64,000 nt of DNA from Niabella pedocola (GTDB lineage Bacteria > Bacteroidota > Bacteroidia > Chitinophagales > Chitinophagaceae): NCBI RefSeq assembly GCF_021044425.1, contig NZ_JAJNEC010000003.1:496001-560000 (forward strand). Direction: 5' to 3'. The notes below the pieces were generated by a model. It worked only from the letters and a program-made list of their open reading frames with translations, ran no database searches and was not told where the DNA came from. This document shows positions 18,937 to 25,333 of the stretch, piece after piece. The translations under genes were made by a program, and so were the position numbers. Position 1 is the stretch's first letter; each line of letters begins with the position of its first letter.

Positions 18937-19575
18937 ATGCAATCACTCAACAAAATAATAACCACGTATAACACCGTGGCCAACGATTACGCCGCCGAGC
19001 GCAGCGACGAACTTTCGAAAAAACCGCTGGACCGCCTCCTGCTAAAGGAATTTGCCCGGCTAAATGCCGGTAAAGGCCCCATGGCCGATTTTGGCTGCGG
19101 GCCGGGCCATACCACCAAGTTTTTGTATGATAACGGGGCTACGGATATTACCGGTATCGACATTGCCGAAGCCATGGTACAGGCCGCGGGCCGGCTGTTT
19201 CCGCAAATACCATTTGAAACCGGCAATCTGCTCAAACTCGACTATCCCTCCGGTCATTTTGGTGCGGCCCTGGCCTTTTATGCCATTGTGCATTTTAGGG
19301 ATGCGGAGCTGGCTACCGCCTTTAGCGAGGTGTACCGGGTGCTAAAACCGGGCGGACAATTCCTCTTTTCCTTTCATGTGGGCGAGGAAACCGTGCATTT
19401 TGACAAAGCCCGGGATAAGGAAGTGGATATCGATCTCTATTTTTTTCCAATGGATAAGATCCTTCGGCTTGTGACCCAGGCGAGCTTTACCCAGCTGGAT
19501 GCCATTGAGCGCTATCCCTATAAAGATGCCGACTATCCCAGCAAGCGGGGCTATGTGTGGGTGGAGAAACAATAA
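18937..19575 (+). CDS. Class I SAM-dependent methyltransferase
   Basis: A 212-residue Rossmann-fold methyltransferase. Motif I is ADFGCGPGHTTKFL, the acidic residue at the end of strand 2 is in GIDIAEAMV, motif II-like AALAFYAIVHF and post-motif RVLKPGGQFLFSFH follow in the usual Methyltransf_11 order. The substrate cannot be predicted. The ATG at 18937 is the only reasonable start. It stands alone, followed at once by the remnant of a DUF763 gene, which marks the beginning of the decayed, repeat-rich stretch. Confidence 0.88.
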   Translation: MQSLNKIITTYNTVANDYAAERSDELSKKPLDRLLLKEFARLNAGKGPMADFGCGPGHTTKFLYDNGATDITGIDIAEAMVQAAGRLFPQIPFETGNLLKLDYPSGHFGAALAFYAIVHFRDAELATAFSEVYRVLKPGGQFLFSFHVGEETVHFDKARDKEVDIDLYFFPMDKILRLVTQASFTQLDAIERYPYKDADYPSKRGYVWVEKQ

Positions 19576-19638
19576 AACCGGGTAAACTTCACGATAACAA
19601 ATAATCCTTAATCTTGCAAAAGTTACCAAAAATTGGTA

Positions 19639-20021
19639 ATGCAGTTGCTGGCACTGGTAAGTGAGGTAATCTATGGACAGCCGGCATAGTTTATGGATCC
19701 TGCCCGTTTTTCCTTTGCTCATGGCGGCAAAAATGGTCACCCCTTCCCGGCGCCTACCCGGGTTTATGATGAAACGATTGACACCTTGCACAGGCGATAC
19801 AGAGATCGAAGCTGGGCCGGCAGGATAAAATACAGGCCATACAATCGCTTTCAAAAGTTACGGCTCGACTGGCAGAGGATTTTGTTCCGGATGGAAGCCT
19901 TGACGAAGTCATTGCGCATGAAAGGGCCAACTCCTGGAAATATGGCGGCAGAACGGTATTTGGTAAGGCCCGGCCGCCTCAGAACCGCCAACTTGATCTG
20001 TTTAATGATCAATTATACTAA
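19639..20021 (+). pseudogene. Remnant of a DUF763 gene (C-terminal part, stop codon and frameshift)
   Basis: The plus strand encodes LALVSEVIYGQPA, then a TAG stop (19687-19689), then MDPARFSFAHGGKNGHPFP and KVYDETIDTL-like sequence, the C-terminal signature of DUF763 proteins. Around 19792 the frame shifts by one base, and the other frame continues LGRQDKIQAIQSLSKVTARL, later SWKYGGRTVFGKARPP and RQLDLF before a stop at 20021. Together these match the last third of a DUF763 protein as I remember it. The first two thirds are missing, so this is a 5'-truncated, frameshifted relic. The function of DUF763 is unknown. Confidence 0.8.
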
Positions 20022-20201
20022 CGCTACATTAACGGGTGTTACTCCTTAGCTTTAGCGCATCGAAATAGCAGAACCGCCCGATATATGTCTTCAACTTAAC
20101 GCTCATCGTGTGTAATCCCTAACTCAATGCCTTCAACGCTAACATGTATATGTCAGCGGCAAAGCGATCAACGGCCCCAATTCCCCATTCCCTGGCCATG
20201 T

Positions 20202-20311
20202 TGTGAACAAGAAATCTGTGAACAAAAATAATGTTCACAAAACGCGTGTTCACAAATTTGTGAACAGCCAAATTGTCAACACAAAAATCATTCACATAAG
20301 TCCTGTTTACA
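20202..20311. repeat. Array of eight TGTGAACA/TGTTCACA sites with a 15-base period
   Basis: Sites begin at 20202, 20217, 20232, 20247, 20259, 20274, 20289 and 20304. All steps are 15 bases except one of 12. Five sites are exact (TGTGAACA at 20202, 20217, 20259; the reverse complement TGTTCACA at 20232 and 20247); those at 20274, 20289 and 20304 carry one or two changes. Orientation is mixed, so this is not a simple tandem duplication of one strand. Read on the minus strand it gives a five-residue V-N/V-H repeat within an 88-codon open frame (20119-20385), which I regard as a by-product of the period. Confidence 0.85.
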
Positions 20312-20550
20312 AGGAGCCGTTTCTTACGCACTCGTTTTGACAGCCAGCCATTTATTGATGAGGCAGATCTCCGGGCGGCGTACAATGCTCCATCTGCTTT
20401 TATATAATAGGCTTAAAAACTACTAGAAAATAAGGCTAACCTATTCGGGCAGTATGTTCCAAAATGGAATTAACTGAACCTGTGCTGGCACCAGCCAAAT
20501 GGTTTCTTGCTCCAGCTTTACATCAAACACACTCTTACACATTGGCAATT

Positions 20551-20626
20551 ATACTTTAGTCATGCCGTCCCGATCAATCGGGATTGTTTCGGCATCTATG
20601 CATGGTTTAGGCAGATCCTGAAACAA
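20551..20626 (+). repeat. 76-base dispersed repeat, copy 1
   Basis: Identical by eye over 76 bases to 39679-39754. It starts ATACTTTAGTCATGCCGTCC and contains the palindrome CCCGAT-CA-ATCGGG; just after it copy 1 continues with a second palindrome (TCCCGACTCGTCGGGA) whereas copy 2 continues with TTCAGGATGAC. Palindrome-rich intergenic units of this kind are common in Bacteroidota. Confidence 0.9.
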
Positions 20627-21240
20627 TCCCGACTCGTCGGGACAGGATGACCCAAAGCAGATTTGTCATGGCTTCATTAATGCTGCTCTACAAATGAAAA
20701 ACTCAGAATAACGGCACCAGATGCGGCGCACAACAATCATACTTTCGTCCTGTTGAGCGGAGCAACGCGCAGCCCCCGCTCGGGATGAACCGCTCGGTAC
20801 GGGCGGGGAAACATCCCCGTAATGTCGGACAGTCCGGCAATTGAGAGACCCTTCCGCTCTGTGGCGCTTTATTCGAAGGGCAAGAGGCATCGCCTTGGCC
20901 AACCAGCAACTGCGAACTTCAGTTCGCAGTACAGGAGCATAATACAGAACACAGAGCCATAGGCTCGGGGCATACATTGAAGCACAGCCGCTCCCCTGTC
21001 ACCCTGAGCCCGCTAAAGCGCAACAAACATCCCGCTTCCCCCACGGGCGGACAGGCGTCCGGCTCAGCATCACAAGCCCCCCTCACACCCTCTTGGGGTA
21101 GTTCTGTTATCATGGTTGTTTTTTTAGGTGATCCATTGGGGTTTTTATCCGCACCAAGGTACTCCGCCGCCACCCCGTATGCAACATTGCCGGTGTGTAA
21201 AATACCGGCCCCACGCTGTTATTTACCCATGTATTTTACG
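20627..21240. other. Palindrome-rich intergenic DNA without genes
   Basis: The stretch holds GC-rich inverted repeats, among them the perfect ACTGCGAACT-TC-AGTTCGCAGT at 20909-20930, and segments resembling those at 31090-31240 (GTCCTGTTGAGCGGAGCAA-like, GGACAGTCCGGCAATTGAG). Several open frames cross it on both strands but they share the repeats' composition and show no motifs. With 20022-20201 and 20312-20550 it makes over a kilobase of non-coding DNA in front of the island. Confidence 0.65.
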
Positions 21241-21253
21241 TATCTTTATAAAG
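21241..21253 (+). promoter_or_regulatory. -7-like box overlapping a palindrome before the XRE gene
   Basis: TATCTTTA (21241-21248) matches TAnnTTTG at seven positions and overlaps the perfect palindrome CTTTATAAAG (21244-21253). The regulator's ATG is at 21291. The layout would suit autorepression by the encoded helix-turn-helix protein, but that is inference. The same TATCTTTA box occurs at 29110 before the SRA-HNH gene. Confidence 0.45.
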
Positions 21254-21290
21254 GAACCCTGTTTCGTTTTTTCACCCTAAATTTGAACCT

Positions 21291-21710
21291 ATGACAAATA
21301 CAAATGCTATGGAGAAAAAGATACACGAAGGCCGTAATGTAAAGCGTTTCCGCGAAATGCTGGGCATCAAGCAGGATGCCCTGGCCCTTGAGCTGGGCGA
21401 TGACTGGAATCAGAAAAAAATATCCATACTGGAAACCAAAGAAACCATCGATGCCGCCCTGCTGCAGCAGATCTCCGCCGCGCTTAAGATACCCGCCGAA
21501 GCCATCCAGAATTTTGACGAAGAACAAGCAATAACTGTAATTTCAAGTACATTTAATGATGGTGCAGCAGTTATTCAGCACAATCCTGTTTTTAATCCAG
21601 TTGAGGCAGTCTTAAAACTTCATGAAGAAAAGATGGCCTTATATGAACGCATGCTAAAGGAAAAAGATGAAATGATGACCGAACTAAAAAAGCTAATACC
21701 AGCGAAGTAA
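21291..21710 (+). CDS. XRE-like helix-turn-helix regulator
   Basis: A 139-residue cytoplasmic protein. Residues about 10-70 form a Cro/CI-type helix-turn-helix domain (GRNVKRFREMLGIKQDALAL, then QKKISILETKETID and LLQQISAALKIPAEAI). After residue 85 comes a charged helical tail (VEAVLKLHEEKMALYERMLK) likely to be a short coiled coil for oligomerisation. It is the first gene of the island region. Its stop at 21710 is immediately followed by the left copy of the repeat element at 21711. It might control the genes that follow, though those start with their own AT-rich leader. Confidence 0.85.
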   Translation: MTNTNAMEKKIHEGRNVKRFREMLGIKQDALALELGDDWNQKKISILETKETIDAALLQQISAALKIPAEAIQNFDEEQAITVISSTFNDGAAVIQHNPVFNPVEAVLKLHEEKMALYERMLKEKDEMMTELKKLIPAK

Positions 21711-21890
21711 TTTTTTTGGGCGTGCCCCCTGCCCTGCCAGCGCGCAAGATCAACACACGGCAGCGGTCGGGCAACGGCGAAGCCCTCATGAGCACCATTA
21801 AAAAACAATAAAAAAGATGGCGAATAATCCGCTATATTTTTTGCTTCGTTGCACTCCACAAAAGGATGCCGCTGCTATCCCTCACGCGGG
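21711..21890 (+). repeat. Structured intergenic element, left copy (inverted relative to 31277-31416)
   Basis: Three blocks shared with the right copy: T7-GGGCGTGCCCCC (21711-21729, 19 of 19 bases), CACACGGC with GGTCGGGC (21754-21772), and TATCCCTCACGCGGG (21876-21890, 15 of 15). Between them lies GCTATATTTT and CAAAAGGATGCC, which the right copy lacks. It begins one base after the XRE stop codon. I recall similar GGTCGGGC ... TATCCCTMACGC units after gene ends in other Bacteroidota genomes, but cannot verify this here. Confidence 0.8.
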
Positions 21891-21925
21891 GATGGACAGC
21901 AATCTTCAAAAAATCATCTATTTAA

Positions 21926-23872
21926 ATGAATGCGAAACGCATGAGAATTGTGTTTTTTTCTAAAGAAGATGGTTCTGCACATCATTTTCTAACAATGGCT
22001 GAAGATTTATTGATAACTCTTGATCTTGATGCAAGATCAGAAATTAATGACTTGCTAGAACTATATCATATACATCTCTATTTTGATTCTGGTTTATTTC
22101 TTCCTACCTGGGATGAGGCAAAGAAGCAAGCTTTTATAGGGATCGTAAAAATATCCTTTGACAAACTAAAGCGTTTTATGCTTGCGCTTCCTGGTACAGA
22201 TATAATAAGTATAATTAAAAGCCTGGATTCTCCAGAATATTTAAAATCATTCTGGAGATTATTTAATGACTTAAGTATCTATAAAAAGGTAGACAAAGCA
22301 GATTTTCTTCTCATTCTTGAAAGCAAACCATCACAAATTAGAAAAGTTCTTTTGTATAAAAACCTTGTTGAGCATTTTCATAACGAAATAAAGAGCTTTT
22401 TATTCAACTATGATGAAGCTGCAGAATTACTGTTATCTAAATTTGAACAAGAACATAGGCATAAAGCACCGGCTTATAATTTCCCCAGTTCCTTAAACCA
22501 TACAGATAAGGAAAAGATAATAGAAAAGTATATAGACAGTGAAAATGCCAATTTGAATTATCTGCAATTGGTACAGCAGTCGAAAGATTCAAATGACCTC
22601 AAGTTTTCGCCTAAAATAAGGTTGAAAGCAAAAAGAAAATCAGAAGTTTTAAATAACGAAATATTAGAGAGCAATAAAGATCATTTATGGTGTATAGGTG
22701 TGGATATAGGTTTAGATTCGGGAATGAAAGAGCTTGCCGAGTATTATTATGAAGGTGATGTTTTTAGAGCAATATATAGCCGCGACTATCTTGATACGAT
22801 AACCTCAGATACAGAACTTTTTCAAGTATTCAGACATCCATTTTGCTATATCGATGAGCATGGATTATCGACTTTGGTCAACAAAGAAAGTGAAATGGAC
22901 GTTATGGAAAAAATATTTATGAAGTCTAAAAATGCTTACCCTGACGGCATTGTATTTAAAAGAAAAGCTTTTTTAGCACAGGGGCAAATAGTGCTATTAA
23001 ATAGTTATTTAAAGTCCAAAGAAAATTCTGTCGAACATATTGTTAGCGCGTTTATTAATCAGCATCTTAATACACATTATCGTGTACAGCATTTACGGTT
23101 TCAGCCGTCTGGCACACATTTATCATTCTTAGAAAAAATAAGAGTTTTAGCGCCTGAGTTTGAGTCATTGTTGCGGCAATATGAAGCATATGTAAATGAT
23201 GGCGTCATAGACTTTGATCTTTTAGGATTAAGTTCTGCTCCCATTCGCTTGAATGAAATACGCAGTTTGGTGAGCAAGAAATATATCTATACAAATAGTG
23301 AAACGATTGGCCGACTCCTGTATCTATTTTTCTCAGATCAGAGCTCATTGTATTATACAGATAAGTATAAAGATAAATATCATAACCTTTATGATCTTTT
23401 AAAAAATGAACAGGTTAGCTTTGATGATTTTGAAAGTTATCAGCAGCCTGAGATCAAAAAATTGATTGAAGAAGATTACATATTAATAAATGATAATAAC
23501 ACTATTGGCATAAAAAACGAAACATTATTATATATCGTAAGCAAACTTTATAAAGATGAAGTATTAAATTATTGGCACCATAAAAAGCCGGTTCGCGATA
23601 TGATCGACGAACTTATAAATGAAAAGCAATTAGCCGCAGGCAGTTCACTTTTTACCAGACAGGAAATAAGTTTTTACAACTATTATCTAAATAAAAAAGA
23701 GTTTACAAATGGTATTGATCTTAGGAACAAATATCTTCATGGATCAAACTCTTCTTCTGAAAAAGAGCATCAGTCCGATTATTATATTTTGCTTAAACTC
23801 ATTATTCTAACTGCACTTAAAATCGAAAATGACTTACTCATAAATGATTTTGCGGCTAAGGCCCAGGTATAA
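21926..23872 (+). CDS. Island protein of unknown family with C-terminal HEPN-like RNKxLH motif
   Basis: A 648-residue protein in strongly AT-rich DNA that I do not recognise as a whole. It is mostly helical with no signal peptide or membrane helix. Near the end, LRNKYLHG (R600, H605) fits the R-x4-6-H motif of HEPN ribonucleases, set between helices as in the Apea/DUF4145-like HEPN groups, and followed by a long final helix. The N-terminal 550 residues could be a sensor or regulatory part. It is convergent with the polymerase/RT operon, with 28 bases between the two stop codons. A HEPN-type toxin or abortive-infection effector is my best reading, moderate at most. Confidence 0.5.
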   Translation: MNAKRMRIVFFSKEDGSAHHFLTMAEDLLITLDLDARSEINDLLELYHIHLYFDSGLFLPTWDEAKKQAFIGIVKISFDKLKRFMLALPGTDIISIIKSLDSPEYLKSFWRLFNDLSIYKKVDKADFLLILESKPSQIRKVLLYKNLVEHFHNEIKSFLFNYDEAAELLLSKFEQEHRHKAPAYNFPSSLNHTDKEKIIEKYIDSENANLNYLQLVQQSKDSNDLKFSPKIRLKAKRKSEVLNNEILESNKDHLWCIGVDIGLDSGMKELAEYYYEGDVFRAIYSRDYLDTITSDTELFQVFRHPFCYIDEHGLSTLVNKESEMDVMEKIFMKSKNAYPDGIVFKRKAFLAQGQIVLLNSYLKSKENSVEHIVSAFINQHLNTHYRVQHLRFQPSGTHLSFLEKIRVLAPEFESLLRQYEAYVNDGVIDFDLLGLSSAPIRLNEIRSLVSKKYIYTNSETIGRLLYLFFSDQSSLYYTDKYKDKYHNLYDLLKNEQVSFDDFESYQQPEIKKLIEEDYILINDNNTIGIKNETLLYIVSKLYKDEVLNYWHHKKPVRDMIDELINEKQLAAGSSLFTRQEISFYNYYLNKKEFTNGIDLRNKYLHGSNSSSEKEHQSDYYILLKLIILTALKIENDLLINDFAAKAQV

Positions 23873-23900
23873 TAATTTTATTTAGAATAAAAGCTTAATA

Positions 23901-25331
23901 TCACTGGAAAGAATCCTTTACAGTAAATATAGGCTCAATGTCAGGACAGATTTTTTGAAACTCTTCTTTATATATGTTTTTTATTGATAAAGCTACAGTT
24001 CCATTGTCCTTTATGGGGATTTGGTAAACTGTCCCATCATGCATTGGAATTAAAAATTCTGCAGATTTTACTTCATCTGCTACTCTAATTAAAGCAGACT
24101 TGTAAATGTAAGATGCGGTTGCCTGCACTTTGTGACTTAATGCCCATCCGGTTTCATCTTCATATAACTTTCTAAAGTTTCCATTTTCTGTACCAATGAT
24201 TTTCTCCTTCAAAAGCTCATTTTTAACCTCTGCTTCATATGCTTGTAGCTTATCAAATTGCTGAAAGTATAAGATAGCTTCTTTGGGTAGAGATCTATCA
24301 CCATACATATAACGGTAAAATATTATTTTAGCATCACTTCTCTCGTTTTTATCTCCTAATACTTTAGTAGCGATATCAATGTAAATATCAGATTTATACA
24401 AATTAATAAGAGCAGCATCTTTACTCAAAGATGCCAAAATTCCTGCTTCGAATTGAGCATAATCTATGTACAATAGTTTCATTCCCTTATCAGGTACAAT
24501 GATATCTCGATTTGACTTTCTTAAATTCTGCAAAGAAGGTTCTCGTAGTATAATCCGTGAGGTAATAGTGCCAAAACCTAAATACGTAGGATGAGTGTGC
24601 TTTTTTCCACCCCATTGCGATAACATGAAAAGCAAACTATCTAAATCTCTTTGATTCCTTATTAGTTCATAAAATAGTCTACATACTTCGTCTCCCCTCT
24701 TCCTTATTCGAAAAGTGTAAAATGGAGATTTTATAATAGGGTAATTTCTTTCTTTTATGTACTTAATTTGTGCTTTTATATTATCCGGAGCAAAAATCAA
24801 ATGCTTTAATTGTAATTCATTTTTTATGACGTAAATAATCTTTTCCAATTCCTTACATCGTTTTTCTGCTATTTCTAAATTTACACTTATTCCCGCTTTC
24901 TGTACTTTGTGAATAATTGCATTTATTTTTCTTTCTATATTTTCAAATCTTGCGGTTTCCGTACTATCCTTTTCAATAAGAAATTTATAGAAATTGAAGA
25001 TATTTTGCAAAAAATCCTTAATATTTTCTCTAGTGATTTTAAAGCTGGGATCAATAATTTTGTGATATTTTAGCCGTTTTAATACTTTCCACTCACTATA
25101 ATTGCGTAGATCTTTTCCCTCCTGAGCAACCTGTTTTTCTAAGGATTCTAAGTCTATTATAATTGGAAGCACTGCTTCTCTTGAAGAGATTTCTCTAATC
25201 AAGTCTGTCGTCTGAAAACTTACAAGAATGTCCTCTTTATCGAATACAAATGAAGAAGAGAAATCACCTAAATTATTAACGTCAATAAAATACCATTCCA
25301 GATCTACAAGGGCTACTATAAAAGTACTCAT
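23901..25331 (-). CDS. Compact family A DNA polymerase in an RT operon
   Basis: A 476-residue protein with the full palm-fingers core of polymerase I. Visible motifs in order: GTITSRI and LQNL (254-270, the TGRxSS...PNLQNIP region), motif A LLYIDYAQFEAGIL with D290, the O-helix R331-SDAK335 through Y344-G (RxxxK...YG), the VQATASYIYKSALIRV helix, and motif C PMHDGTVYQIP with H431-D432. All catalytic carboxylates are kept, so it should polymerise DNA. The first 130 residues are too short and too diverged to call a proofreading exonuclease, and there is no 5' nuclease. It is the last gene of the operon, starting 2 bases after the RT gene. A weak A/T-only hairpin (23876-23892) follows. Confidence 0.85.
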   Translation of the reverse strand: MSTFIVALVDLEWYFIDVNNLGDFSSSFVFDKEDILVSFQTTDLIREISSREAVLPIIIDLESLEKQVAQEGKDLRNYSEWKVLKRLKYHKIIDPSFKITRENIKDFLQNIFNFYKFLIEKDSTETARFENIERKINAIIHKVQKAGISVNLEIAEKRCKELEKIIYVIKNELQLKHLIFAPDNIKAQIKYIKERNYPIIKSPFYTFRIRKRGDEVCRLFYELIRNQRDLDSLLFMLSQWGGKKHTHPTYLGFGTITSRIILREPSLQNLRKSNRDIIVPDKGMKLLYIDYAQFEAGILASLSKDAALINLYKSDIYIDIATKVLGDKNERSDAKIIFYRYMYGDRSLPKEAILYFQQFDKLQAYEAEVKNELLKEKIIGTENGNFRKLYEDETGWALSHKVQATASYIYKSALIRVADEVKSAEFLIPMHDGTVYQIPIKDNGTVALSIKNIYKEEFQKICPDIEPIFTVKDSFQ

Positions 25332-25333
25332 AC

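Noticed and set aside
20202..20311. CRISPR array reading of the 15-base-period repeats
   Set aside because: Repeats are 8 bases, spacers 4-7 bases, orientation mixed and no cas genes are present.
20119..20385. Minus-strand 88-codon frame with V-N/V-H pentads as a repeat protein
   Set aside because: The pentad pattern follows from the 15-base DNA period and mixed-orientation sites; no start context or flanking domain supports a gene.
20666..20977. Minus-strand frames in the palindromic region
   Set aside because: They follow GC-rich repeat sequence, overlap on both strands and lack motifs.
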